From: Bacteroidetes bacterium GWE2_42_24
GTDB taxonomy: Bacteria; Bacteroidota; Bacteroidia; Bacteroidales; TTA-H9
Direction of reading: 5' to 3'
Length of the DNA: 64,000 bases
NCBI GenBank assembly: GCA_001768515.1
Contig: MEOA01000003.1
Span: 62,001-126,000 of the forward strand
Below are positions 16,893 through 26,418 of this stretch, piece after piece (position 1 is the first letter of the stretch; each line of letters starts with the position of its first letter). A program made the position numbers and the translations under genes. The notes below the pieces were generated by a model. The model did not search any database. It was not told the DNA's origin and saw only the letters and a list, made by a program, of their open reading frames with translations.

Positions 16893-17402
16893 ATGAATAT
16901 CCAAAAGGCTGTTTCTTCACAATCAGGTTTGTTAAAATGGGGTATGACTTTGTTGATGGTCATTGTTTGTCTGTCATCATGTATTTCGGGGAAAATTGCC
17001 AACGAAAACGAAGTTATCAATCCTGCCGGCTGGTCAATTGCTGACTCAATTGCCTTTACAGTTATGGTTGAAGATACAGTCCAGGCAGTTGATTTTTATG
17101 TGAATATCAGAAATAAAACCAGTTACCGCTATTCCAATCTGATCCTTTTTTTGGATACAAGGTTCCCTGATGGCCGTACATCGCGTGATACCCTTGAATG
17201 TTTTCTCGCCCGGCCTGATGGTGAATGGACTGGAAGCGGAATCGGGAATCGAAAGCAGAATACATTGCTTTTGAAGCGGAATGTAATTTTTCCGGCTTCG
17301 GGCAGCTATACTTTCGTTTTCAGACAGGCGATGCGTGATAACCCTCTCATGGGGATATCTGATCTTGGTATAACCATACAGAACACCGAAGCGCCCGAAT
17401 GA
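16893..17402 (+). CDS. gldH: gliding motility lipoprotein GldH
   Basis: About 169 residues from the ATG at 16893. A hydrophobic signal (MTLLMVIVCLSSC) ends in a lipobox, with the acylated Cys at residue 30 of this start. The mature part shows the GldH pattern: WSIADSIAFTVMVEDT, YVNIRNKTSYRYSNLILFLDT, then FPASGSYTFVFRQAMRDNPLMGISDLGITI. GldH supports the gliding/T9SS machinery. The frame opens earlier with a GTG at 16854, but the ATG gives a more normal signal peptide. Two T9SS cargo proteins elsewhere in the window fit its presence. Confidence 0.88.
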   Translation: MNIQKAVSSQSGLLKWGMTLLMVIVCLSSCISGKIANENEVINPAGWSIADSIAFTVMVEDTVQAVDFYVNIRNKTSYRYSNLILFLDTRFPDGRTSRDTLECFLARPDGEWTGSGIGNRKQNTLLLKRNVIFPASGSYTFVFRQAMRDNPLMGISDLGITIQNTEAPE

Positions 17403-17437
17403 TTATATGTCATGAAATTGCAATAGGAGAATGATCT

Positions 17438-19735
17438 ATGGCTAAAAAGAAATCCAAAACCTCATCTCAGGGTCTTTTTAAGGCCTTCTGGGATTCTTCA
17501 GCCTTTTCGGCTGACCTGAAACAGAGAATCAGACAATTTTGGCTTATCTATCTTGGATTTATCGCGTTTGTCATCGTTTTCTTTACCTCCATTACCTTTG
17601 GTGTGATGGGACCAATGCCCTCGTTTGAGGAATTAGAAAATCCTCGGAGCAAGCTCGCTTCTGAGATTATTTCTGCCGATGGGAAAGTTTTGGGTACTTA
17701 TTATATAGAGAATCGTTCCAATGTACATTATTCAGATCTGTCGCCTGCATTGATTGATGCTTTGGTTGCTACCGAGGATGCCCGCTTTCATGAACATCCG
17801 GGTATCGATATGCGAGCCATGTTCAGGGTTGTATTGGGTGTCTTTACGGGCGGAAAAGGTGGTGGCAGTACTCTTACACAGCAGTTGGCGAAGAACCTTT
17901 TCCCAAGGGGTGAAAACCTGGGATTCTTTAGTCTGGTTTTCAGGAAATTCAAAGAATGGGTGACTGCAGTCAAATTGGAACGCAATTATACCAAGGAGGA
18001 AATTCTGGCTATGTATCTTAATACCGTAGATTTTGGCAGTCAGGCCTTTGGTATTAAATCTGGTGCTCAGACCTTCTTTGGTAAGCCACCCTCTGAACTT
18101 ACCACCGAAGAAGCTGCTCTTTTTGTGGCCATTCTGAATGCTCCCTCGTGGTATAGTCCGGTCAGGCATCCAGACAGGGCATTAGAACGCAGGAACCTTG
18201 TTTTGAGTCAGATGAATAAGTATGGATATCTTGAAGATCAGGTATATGATTCTATCGTTCAGTTGCCTCTTGATATGTCAAAGTTTGGGCGTATGGATCA
18301 TACACAGGGACTTGCAACCTATCTGCGTGAGTTACTACGGAATGAGTTGAAGGATTGGTGTAATACTCATTTTAAATCGGATGGCTCGCCATACAATATT
18401 TATAAGGATGGTTTGAAGATATATACCACGATCGATTCCCGAATGCAGGAGTACGCTGAATATGCCGTCAGAAGGCACATGAAGGATGAGCTCCAGCCTG
18501 CTTTCTTCAAGCATTGGAAGGGGGTTAAGAATGCGCCCTTTAGTCGGGATCTCAGTAAAGATGAGGTTAATAAAATCTATGAAGATGCCATGAAGCGGTC
18601 GGATCGTTATATCAAAATGCGGCAGGCCGGCATTTCAAAAGATTCAATACGGAAGTCATTCCATACACCCACCGAGATGCGAGTATTCTCTTACAAAGGA
18701 GAGATCGATACCGTCATGTCGCCTATTGATTCTATCCGATACCACATGTATTTTCTCCATGCAGGACTCATTTCCATGGATAGCCATACGGGGGCAGTCA
18801 GGGCTTATGTCGGAGGCATCGATTATAAGTATTTTCAGTACGATCATGTGAAGATGTCGCAGCGTCAGGTGGGTTCTACGTTTAAACCGTTTTTGTATAC
18901 CCTTGCAATGCAGGAAGGGGAATTTAGTCCATGTTCGAAAGTACCCAACATTCCTGTGGTATTTGATTTACCCGAAGGTGGTACCTGGTCGCCCAGAAAT
19001 TCTGATGATAAGCGTGAAGGAGAGATGGTGACACTCAAATGGGCACTGGCCAATTCGGTTAATTATATTTCGGCCTACCTGATGAAGCGTTATCAGCCGG
19101 AAGCAGTCATAAAGATTGCACGCAAGATGGGTATCACCTCTGATATTCCTGCTGTACCCTCAATCTGTCTCGGTACACCTGATATTTCACCCTACGAAAT
19201 GACAGCAGCCTTTAATACTTTTGCCAATAAAGGGGTTTATGTGGAGCCGATTATGGTTACCCGCATTGAGGATAAGAACGGGAATGTCATAGAACGGTTC
19301 ACCTCCAGAAAGGATGAAGCCATGAGCGAAGAAACAGCCTACCTGATGCTTGAACTGATGAAAGGAGTAGTCAACAGCGGTACAGGTGTGCGAATTCGGT
19401 ATAAATATAAAATTGAGTATCCTGTAGCCGGGAAAACAGGAACCACCCAGAACAACAGTGACGGCTGGTTTATTGGAATTACCCCAGATCTTACAACTGG
19501 CATTTGGGTTGGCGGTGAGGTACGGAGTATTCATTTCCGAAGCATAACCCTGGGGCAGGGTGCCACCATGGCTTTACCTATTTGGGCTTACTATATGCAA
19601 AAGGTGTATGCCGATCCCCGGCTTGATATCAGTAAGGGTGATTTTGAAGCGCCTCGTACTCCTTTGAGTGTCGATTTGGACTGTTCGGGAGCGGATGAGG
19701 AAACTGTAGAGAATTTTGATCAGGATGAATTCTGA
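17438..19735 (+). CDS. penicillin-binding protein 1A (glycosyltransferase/transpeptidase)
   Basis: A 765-residue bifunctional class A PBP. One N-terminal membrane anchor lies at residues 33-56. The GT51 domain has catalytic ATEDARFHEHPGID (E113) and GGSTLTQQLAKNL. The transpeptidase domain carries SxxK (S480, K483), SVN (ANSVNYISAYL) and KTGTT (K666). The C-terminus is acidic (ADEETVENFDQDEF). It polymerises and cross-links peptidoglycan in the periplasm. A GGAG ribosome site lies shortly upstream of the ATG. It is 35 bp after gldH and 30 bp before the LtaS-like fusion gene, so they may share a transcript. Confidence 0.95.
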   Translation: MAKKKSKTSSQGLFKAFWDSSAFSADLKQRIRQFWLIYLGFIAFVIVFFTSITFGVMGPMPSFEELENPRSKLASEIISADGKVLGTYYIENRSNVHYSDLSPALIDALVATEDARFHEHPGIDMRAMFRVVLGVFTGGKGGGSTLTQQLAKNLFPRGENLGFFSLVFRKFKEWVTAVKLERNYTKEEILAMYLNTVDFGSQAFGIKSGAQTFFGKPPSELTTEEAALFVAILNAPSWYSPVRHPDRALERRNLVLSQMNKYGYLEDQVYDSIVQLPLDMSKFGRMDHTQGLATYLRELLRNELKDWCNTHFKSDGSPYNIYKDGLKIYTTIDSRMQEYAEYAVRRHMKDELQPAFFKHWKGVKNAPFSRDLSKDEVNKIYEDAMKRSDRYIKMRQAGISKDSIRKSFHTPTEMRVFSYKGEIDTVMSPIDSIRYHMYFLHAGLISMDSHTGAVRAYVGGIDYKYFQYDHVKMSQRQVGSTFKPFLYTLAMQEGEFSPCSKVPNIPVVFDLPEGGTWSPRNSDDKREGEMVTLKWALANSVNYISAYLMKRYQPEAVIKIARKMGITSDIPAVPSICLGTPDISPYEMTAAFNTFANKGVYVEPIMVTRIEDKNGNVIERFTSRKDEAMSEETAYLMLELMKGVVNSGTGVRIRYKYKIEYPVAGKTGTTQNNSDGWFIGITPDLTTGIWVGGEVRSIHFRSITLGQGATMALPIWAYYMQKVYADPRLDISKGDFEAPRTPLSVDLDCSGADEETVENFDQDEF

Positions 19736-19765
19736 GTTGTTTTAAAGTAAGTAACAGGTTATCGC

Positions 19766-22700
19766 GTGATTATGAGGCTTTTTAAAAGAATTTTTGTAAC
19801 TAAGGAGTTTGGCCTGATTACAAAAGACCAAACAGCAATATTAAAGGGTATCGGGATTCTTGCAATTCTATTTCATAATTATTTCCATTGGGTTATTCCA
19901 TCCTTTGGTGAAAATGAATTTGATTTTAGTTTGGCCAGAATGGAGGGATTCTTGGGTGCTTTCCCTGCTTCATTTCCTGATACTGTTAATTTGATGTTTT
20001 CTTTCTTTGGACATTTTGGCGTTCAGGTTTTTATTTTTATAAGTGGTTATGGATTGACCAGAAGTTTTGTACTCAAAAAGACGGAATGGACTGATTTTTT
20101 TGTTTCAAGACTACAGAAACTTTATCCGACTTTTCTTGTCTCGGCTGGTATATTCACAATTTTGTTGTTTTATAATTCATCACTCCTTCCTGGTTCAGAA
20201 TTCCTGCATCAACTATGGCGGAAAATCGCATTGGTTTCGAATCTTTATCCCAAAGAAGCGCTTTCGATAAACGGCCCCTGGTGGTTCTATTCGCTGATAG
20301 TTCAATTGTACTTGTTGTTCCCTTTAGTATTGTACCTTATCAGGCGATCTCCTTTTCTTTGGTTGATAATCTTGTTGTCGGTTTCTTATATCTTATTGGG
20401 GTTAGTTAATCCTTTACTGGATGATACAGGTCTCAATTTATGGCAAAATGCTCCAGGGCATCTTCCTGAGTTTACGCTTGGGGTGTTTTTAGCTACAAGA
20501 CCAAAATTGAAATTCAGTCCGTTTTTGTATTATGGTGCCTTTGTTGTGTTTTGTCTGAGTAATTTTTATGTCCAATTGTGGCCTTTTGGTTTTATTGCAG
20601 TTACCCTTGTGGTAATTGGCGTCTTTAAATTTTTGGCCTCATTAAGGATCAATCGGCATCTTTTGCCTTTAAGGTCAGCGATGGTTTATTATGGGAACTT
20701 GTCGATGTTTCTGTTTGCCATTCATGGTTTTCTAAGAAATCCCTTCGTTAAAACGGCGAATAGTCTTGAACAATCCTGGTATACTTTTTTCTGTGCAATT
20801 GTATTTTTAATCATTTCAACTGTTGCAGCCGAGGGCGTGCGTGGAATTGTTAGCTGGTTTGGAAAGTTTAATTCTGTTGTATTTAACAGGACTGGTGCTT
20901 TTTTCAGAGGTCTGTCTTGGTTTTTTAAACCTCAGATAGCATTGGTCTGGGGTCGTGAGTGGCTGATGTTTTTGGTTGTACTTCTGTCGTTGTGTTTGGG
21001 TGAGTTTTTCTGGATTTTTCAAACGCATGGATTGCCGGCTGGGTGGGGTTGGCTTGCTTACGATGCCATTTCATTGGATTTGGTGCTGGCGTTTAGGGTT
21101 TTCGTTGCGGGTTATATTTTGTTTAGGCTTCTGACTTTTATTAATATCAAATTCGCCACGATCACCTGGCGTATTCTTCTGACTCTCTTTATGGTGTTCT
21201 CGATTGTTCTTATTGCATTCTACCGTTTTGCAATGGTTCCACTCGATGAAGTAGTTCTTTCGTATTCATTATCCGATATGATTACTATTTCTTTAAATTC
21301 CGTCGAGGGGCAATGGGTTATCTTGGCGATTACAGCAGGTTCCCTGATGTTACTTCTAATCCTTTATAGATATTTCAGATCGGTAATTCATCATGGCATA
21401 TTTGTGTGGTTTGTTTTATTGGGCGTGACCATATTTCTGTTTAATATACGCTACCTCCCGGTATCATCAGGGTATAAAACAGAGGGTGAATATCATCTTG
21501 TTGTTAATAAGTTAGTCTATTTCATTGATCGGCTTGATCAGGCGCGGATTGCCTCGGGAAGCCTGCAGACAAGTGATGAAGTTCAAAAGGCAATTAAGGA
21601 ATATAGAGCCACTAATCCAGACGTTCATTATACTGATGATAAATATCCTTTTTGGCATAACGTCTCCAACGCTGATGTTATTGGCCCTTTTATTACAAAG
21701 AGAAGTGACCGGTTTCCTAATTTCGTTTTCATTATTGTTGAAAGTTTAGGTCGCGATATCAGTGGTCCTAATGCTTGCCGTGGTAATTTTACTCCTTTTG
21801 TTGATTCGTTAGCCGTCAAAAGTTTATATTGGCCGAATTTTTTATCTACTTCTGAACGTACATTTGGCGTTTTACCCGCTCTGCTTGGTTCATTGCCTTA
21901 TGGCAGGGATGGATTTGCTGAGATGGGTGATATGATGCCTGATTTCTTCTCATTACCAAAGATACTGAAAGGATTAGGCTATGAGATGAATTTTTTCTAT
22001 GGAGGAGATCCTGCTTTTAACAATATGAGCGCCTTTCTTCAACGGAGTGAAGTTAAGATTCCATTGATTAATCAGACAGTCATTGGGAATGAGGCCCCAA
22101 CTTCTGATTCGCATGCTTTATGGGGATGGAATGATGCTACAATGTTCCAAAAAGCTGTTAGTTTTCTCGGACAGAAAAACATCGATACACCCCGATTAGA
22201 TGTCTATCTGACGCTTAGTACTCACTCACCTTTTGATATTCCTGATCAGGACTCATGGATTAAAAAAGCTGAAGAGCAGTTGGCATCTGCCAAAATAGAT
22301 GTGAGATTAAAAGAAGAGTTACTGAATAATATTCATATTCCTGCAGCATTTCTTTACTCAGACAATGCTTTAAGTACATTGATCGATTCATATAAAAATC
22401 TCCCAGGTTATGAAAATACAATTTTTATTATTACCGGCGATCACCGAATGGGAGATCTTCCAGGGGTAAGCAGGTTGTCAAATTATAATGTCCCTTTTTT
22501 GATCTGGTCGCCAATGCTGAAAACCACCCATACCTTTAAAGGAGTGTCCTCTCATTTGGATGTGACCCCTTCTATTCTTGGTTTTTTAAAGCAGAGCTAC
22601 AATGCTGTTGTCCCAAGTGAAGGGCATTGGTTAGGTAATGGAATCGATACTTCAACTTCTTATAGGTGCAAAAAGTCCCTTGGTTTCATGTCGAATAGCA

Positions 22701-23386
22701 GAAGTATTGATCGCTATCTGAATTCTGACACATTGTATGCTAATGATGCTGTTTATCATATTGGGGAGCAATTAACCGAAACAAAAATTGAAGACAAGCA
22801 GTTAGTAAAAAGAATGAGTGACCGCATGAATGCATTTGATGAAGTAGGGATATTTGCTTGTGATTTTAATGCTTTGGTACAGGGAAAGGCATTGGCTGGA
22901 AGTGGTCGTGTACTTGAATTAAAAAAGATTCACACCGATTTTGAGGGTGGAGTTGATTCATACTTTAAGTCGCAATTGTCAGATGCTATGGCCTTCAGCG
23001 GGGTGTCATCATTGTGTCTGAATTCTTCAATGGAATATGGGGGCTTGTTGCAGGGGCTATCCATCAGCGATAATATTAATAGTCTATCGGTTAGTGTGTC
23101 TGCTAAAATGTTTATCAAAAATGCGCCTGAAGGAAAGCTCCCTGGCCTTGTCATTTCTGTTATTGGTAGTGATCAGGAGGTTGTGTTTTATAAGTTTCTT
23201 CCATTAGCTAAAGCAACTGGGCAGCCGCTTCCGATCGGTGAGTGGACCGATTATTCTTTCTTTTTTAAATATGATTTGGAAAAGCTGCGTAGTCATGGTG
23301 GGGGAACGATTAAGGTGTACCTGTGGAATATAAGCAAAGGTGATATGTGGTACGACGATCTTGATATTAACGTAACAGGTGAATAA
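19766..23386 (+). CDS. acyltransferase-3 / LtaS-like phosphoglycerol transferase fusion with C-terminal beta domain
   Basis: A 1206-residue multi-domain membrane protein. Residues about 15-370 are an acyltransferase-3 (OafA-type) domain: LFHNYFH with candidate catalytic H37, FISGYGLTRSF, PWWFYSLIVQLYLLFP. Residues about 380-600 are five or so membrane helices as in LtaS. Residues about 640-985 are an extracytoplasmic alkaline-phosphatase-superfamily domain: metal ligand E659 (FIIVESLGRD), probable Thr nucleophile T699 (SERTFGVLPALLGSLP), H820 (THSPFDIP), D892-H893 (TGDHRMGDLPG), then SSHLDVTPSILGFL. Residues about 1025-1206 form a beta-rich domain ending KVYLWNISKGDMWYDDLDI. I infer transfer of phosphoglycerol (or a similar phospho-group) and acyl groups to an envelope glycan. 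The start is GTG 19766 or ATG 19772. An AT-rich look sets it apart from its neighbours. Confidence 0.82.
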   Translation: MIMRLFKRIFVTKEFGLITKDQTAILKGIGILAILFHNYFHWVIPSFGENEFDFSLARMEGFLGAFPASFPDTVNLMFSFFGHFGVQVFIFISGYGLTRSFVLKKTEWTDFFVSRLQKLYPTFLVSAGIFTILLFYNSSLLPGSEFLHQLWRKIALVSNLYPKEALSINGPWWFYSLIVQLYLLFPLVLYLIRRSPFLWLIILLSVSYILLGLVNPLLDDTGLNLWQNAPGHLPEFTLGVFLATRPKLKFSPFLYYGAFVVFCLSNFYVQLWPFGFIAVTLVVIGVFKFLASLRINRHLLPLRSAMVYYGNLSMFLFAIHGFLRNPFVKTANSLEQSWYTFFCAIVFLIISTVAAEGVRGIVSWFGKFNSVVFNRTGAFFRGLSWFFKPQIALVWGREWLMFLVVLLSLCLGEFFWIFQTHGLPAGWGWLAYDAISLDLVLAFRVFVAGYILFRLLTFINIKFATITWRILLTLFMVFSIVLIAFYRFAMVPLDEVVLSYSLSDMITISLNSVEGQWVILAITAGSLMLLLILYRYFRSVIHHGIFVWFVLLGVTIFLFNIRYLPVSSGYKTEGEYHLVVNKLVYFIDRLDQARIASGSLQTSDEVQKAIKEYRATNPDVHYTDDKYPFWHNVSNADVIGPFITKRSDRFPNFVFIIVESLGRDISGPNACRGNFTPFVDSLAVKSLYWPNFLSTSERTFGVLPALLGSLPYGRDGFAEMGDMMPDFFSLPKILKGLGYEMNFFYGGDPAFNNMSAFLQRSEVKIPLINQTVIGNEAPTSDSHALWGWNDATMFQKAVSFLGQKNIDTPRLDVYLTLSTHSPFDIPDQDSWIKKAEEQLASAKIDVRLKEELLNNIHIPAAFLYSDNALSTLIDSYKNLPGYENTIFIITGDHRMGDLPGVSRLSNYNVPFLIWSPMLKTTHTFKGVSSHLDVTPSILGFLKQSYNAVVPSEGHWLGNGIDTSTSYRCKKSLGFMSNSRSIDRYLNSDTLYANDAVYHIGEQLTETKIEDKQLVKRMSDRMNAFDEVGIFACDFNALVQGKALAGSGRVLELKKIHTDFEGGVDSYFKSQLSDAMAFSGVSSLCLNSSMEYGGLLQGLSISDNINSLSVSVSAKMFIKNAPEGKLPGLVISVIGSDQEVVFYKFLPLAKATGQPLPIGEWTDYSFFFKYDLEKLRSHGGGTIKVYLWNISKGDMWYDDLDINVTGE

Positions 23387-23587
23387 TGGTTCCTGTATGC
23401 TGATGTGCACATTCTGTTTTGTATGATAATAGGGCTACCCATAGAAATGATTTTTGCTTGTTCTTGATATAATATATGGCTGGCATGAGAGAGTTTAAAT
23501 TGTCTAAATTGCCTTGTTTGTTTTGTGCTGATTTTGAGGTCAGATATTTGTATTTAGTAGTTAATGTTTTTAAAAAAGTCATAATTG

Positions 23588-24355
23588 TTACAAAAATAAC
23601 AAGGACTCCGGAAGTAAAAGTATTTTAATTGTTGTGTCTTTGCTCACCTCATTAATAATGCTATCTAAAACCTGAACGGAAGTCTCTTCCGTTAAAAACC
23701 ATGTTAGTTTAGGTTTAGCCGGAAAATAATTCTGCATGAATTCCAGTTGTTCATAATATCCTGAAATAGCAGTTGTCGGCCAGGTATTGATTGTAGTTTG
23801 GATATTTGTGGCCATCGTTTCTTTTTCTTCCTCTGTTAGTTGTGAGGGAACGAAATATGGAATGTAATAGCAGGTATAATATCCTGCGCTTTTGAAATTT
23901 CCGAGAGAAGAGGCCTGACCTTCAACAATAAAATGCGATTTTTCAACACCAAGTGAGTCCACGATGTGATTAAGCCGGAGCAATGCTGCAAATTGAATGT
24001 CTATGGAGAGATTCTTGAAGTCAAGCCAGAACTTTAAATTTTGAAGGTTTGGAATTTGTGATAGATAGTCAGAGAATAGCAATGTGTCAGGTAGTTCGAA
24101 ATCATGTTTAACGTAAAATTCGTCCTTTGAACTATTGAAATGCACATCAAGCTCCAGTCCCTGAACGAGGTGTTGCAATCTGATTACCTTCTCAACTGTA
24201 TTGCAACGGTGAGCCCATATTTCAACCTTATGGAGGGGGGCTTTTATTTGTTCTTCATTGTCTTTTGAACAGCTTTGTATGCTTATTATTATCAAAAGGA
24301 ACAATACAGGTATTGAAGTCAGACGCCGGCCATGCGGTAGCTTCTTTATACTCAT
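23588..24355 (-). CDS. GDPD-like lipoprotein (glycerophosphodiester phosphodiesterase fold)
   Basis: A 255-residue predicted lipoprotein: hydrophobic FLLIIISIQSC with lipobox Cys29. The mature start resembles the GDPD catalytic face: IWAHRCNTVEK (H49, R50), LELDVHF (E68, D70) and YVKHDFELPD (H84, D85). The C-terminal half (YYTCYYIPYFVPS, PKLTWFLTEET) follows a TIM-barrel-like strand rhythm but is divergent. GDPD enzymes cleave glycerophosphodiesters. It is the last gene of the minus-strand run behind two GT-C enzymes and converges on the LtaS-like gene, so it may trim or recycle phosphoglycerol. Substrate and activity are inferred. No terminator was found in the 200-bp convergent gap (23387-23587). 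Confidence 0.7.
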   Translation of the reverse strand: MSIKKLPHGRRLTSIPVLFLLIIISIQSCSKDNEEQIKAPLHKVEIWAHRCNTVEKVIRLQHLVQGLELDVHFNSSKDEFYVKHDFELPDTLLFSDYLSQIPNLQNLKFWLDFKNLSIDIQFAALLRLNHIVDSLGVEKSHFIVEGQASSLGNFKSAGYYTCYYIPYFVPSQLTEEEKETMATNIQTTINTWPTTAISGYYEQLEFMQNYFPAKPKLTWFLTEETSVQVLDSIINEVSKDTTIKILLLPESLLFL

Positions 24356-24367
24356 GAATTTGATAGC

Positions 24368-26329
24368 TTATTTTGTGCTATTTATTGAGAAATCCAATGA
24401 GAAATTATCAATATATGCAGGCTCTGGACCAATTTTCCATAAGTAAACTTTTAATTCATCATTTGGTAACGACTCCGACAAGTCAGCCGATAATTCTAAA
24501 AATCGCCATCCATTATCTTGCGTTTTTACCTGATCTGAAGAAACACTTTTATAATTAAACCGATCACCCTGACCGGTGTGAATTACCAGAATAATTCGAT
24601 TTTTAGCATTGAAACTTGACGATTTAACCCAGACAGATGCATGTAGATGTCCTGACAGGTTCTCTCCCAATTCGTTCATCTTTGTATTGAGTATACCAAC
24701 GAATTCAATATTAGTGTTGGTTTTTAACGACCTTTTGCCTTGAAACCCCGTCTCATCTGTAATCCATTTATCAAATTTTGGCTCAGATGACTCAAATCCC
24801 AGAAATCTTGAGAGAATAATTGCTTCGTTATTATTATACCTGCGCGAATAGGTAATATAGTTTGATGGCACATTGTTCTTGTCGGCAATTGTTTTTATAA
24901 ATATGCATACCTCGTATGTATTATTACCCAGAACATTAAATGGCTCTTTTGGTTTTATTATTTTAAGCAGCTTTAATGATTCATCTTTTAAAAGTGTTTC
25001 AAGCGGCATGTAGCCTTCATTAGGCCCAAAATGAGCATCCCACACCAGAAGAGCTCCTTCAGGAACGCTGTCAGGCCTTAAAGTCCTGAAGTGAATCATC
25101 ATTGAACCATCCGCGTCACTGAAAGGATTTTCGTTTAATAAAGTCCCCAGATAGATGTTGTAGTAATATAATTTCTTATTAACAAGCTTGTTAACCTTAA
25201 TCCAGTTGGCGGTTTCTGTCATTACCCTTTCCTCCTGGCTTTCCTTAATAGGGTATTTGTACACATCATTTGACCTTACAATTAATCCAATTAAGATAAT
25301 GGCAGGAATAACTGGGGGAATTTTAATTTTCCGGAGGCATTCAGTCAAAAATGAAAAGCCAACGAAACTTAGAATTGCTGTACCAGGAATTACTGCGGCC
25401 ATCATTCTTATCAACCCGAGAGAATTACCTTTGCCTGCGTACCACGCATAACTATGGGCCGCATAATAGGCAAGCGTACTGCCGAGGATCAGGATCAACA
25501 TCTCAGTTTCTTTGCTTTTTATGCCTTCCGTTTTAAGCTGACGAAAGAACCTGTACATCAGGAACAGAATGCCGACAAGTGAAAGCACACCTAAGGGTAT
25601 CCCTTGAATAAAAGGCGTTTTGCTGATGAAATGTAGTAATTCTCCTTTGCCATATATGCCTGATCCTTCAGTTTGATAAGGATTCAAATTTATAAGCCAC
25701 AAGAAATCACCAAAAACAACCCATCCGATGAAGCTGAACAACAGGTATCCTACCGGCAAAAGAAGAATATATTTGTACTCGCGACGTAGTATGAAGGCTA
25801 TTATGAAGGGAGGAAAAACAACAAAGGCCTCAAATCGGGCAAAGGGAATAAAACTAATCAGTAAGGCTGCAAGAATATACCGTTTATCAAAAAACGCCCA
25901 GATAGCAGCTATCAGCATCAGAGCCATGATAGTCTCCGTAAGAGGTGAGAGTAACAGCAAAAAATAAATTGGTGCCAACAGTACCATGGGGATAACCAAC
26001 CATGGCTGAGAATAACCAAGCCTCCTGACGGTCAGATATGTCAACCAACCTGATAAGAGTCCTGCCAGGATAGTGTAGAACTTCATAGCCGTAAAACCAA
26101 GTAGCGCAAATGGAATACCAAACAAAGAGAATATTGGTCGCCCCCAAATGCTTAAAAGTAATACCGGTTTTTGAAGGGCATATCTTGAAATAATATAGTG
26201 CCCAAGCGTATCTGCACCGCCTTCATACCCCTTGCTGATAATTGCAAGGTAACCGGCTGCTATCGCTATAATCGCCAAAAAGAATAAGGCAATGGTATTA
26301 TTTGAAAAAGTGTATTTTTTGTTGATCAT
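24368..26329 (-). CDS. GT-C-type membrane glycosyltransferase with C-terminal beta domain
   Basis: A 653-residue protein. About ten hydrophobic segments fill residues 12-345. The first extracytoplasmic loop holds GYEGGADTLGHY (D40), the acidic position expected of GT39/ArnT-like GT-C enzymes that use polyprenyl-phosphate sugars. A soluble part follows, and residues about 500-650 form a beta-rich domain (FLGFESSEPKFDKW, HASVWVKSSSF, LKVYLWKIGPEPAYIDNFSL). That C-terminal motif recurs in the neighbouring GT-C protein and in the LtaS-like fusion. It lies 12 bp before the GDPD-like gene and downstream of a DPM1-like GT2. The acceptor is unknown. Confidence 0.7.
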   Translation of the reverse strand: MINKKYTFSNNTIALFFLAIIAIAAGYLAIISKGYEGGADTLGHYIISRYALQKPVLLLSIWGRPIFSLFGIPFALLGFTAMKFYTILAGLLSGWLTYLTVRRLGYSQPWLVIPMVLLAPIYFLLLLSPLTETIMALMLIAAIWAFFDKRYILAALLISFIPFARFEAFVVFPPFIIAFILRREYKYILLLPVGYLLFSFIGWVVFGDFLWLINLNPYQTEGSGIYGKGELLHFISKTPFIQGIPLGVLSLVGILFLMYRFFRQLKTEGIKSKETEMLILILGSTLAYYAAHSYAWYAGKGNSLGLIRMMAAVIPGTAILSFVGFSFLTECLRKIKIPPVIPAIILIGLIVRSNDVYKYPIKESQEERVMTETANWIKVNKLVNKKLYYYNIYLGTLLNENPFSDADGSMMIHFRTLRPDSVPEGALLVWDAHFGPNEGYMPLETLLKDESLKLLKIIKPKEPFNVLGNNTYEVCIFIKTIADKNNVPSNYITYSRRYNNNEAIILSRFLGFESSEPKFDKWITDETGFQGKRSLKTNTNIEFVGILNTKMNELGENLSGHLHASVWVKSSSFNAKNRIILVIHTGQGDRFNYKSVSSDQVKTQDNGWRFLELSADLSESLPNDELKVYLWKIGPEPAYIDNFSLDFSINSTK

Positions 26330-26418
26330 ATAGAAATAGGATGTTATTTCTTGGCATTCAAGTACTAATTCTTAATTGTATTTAATATCGTTGGCCACTG
26401 GCACTAATCTGGAAGAAT

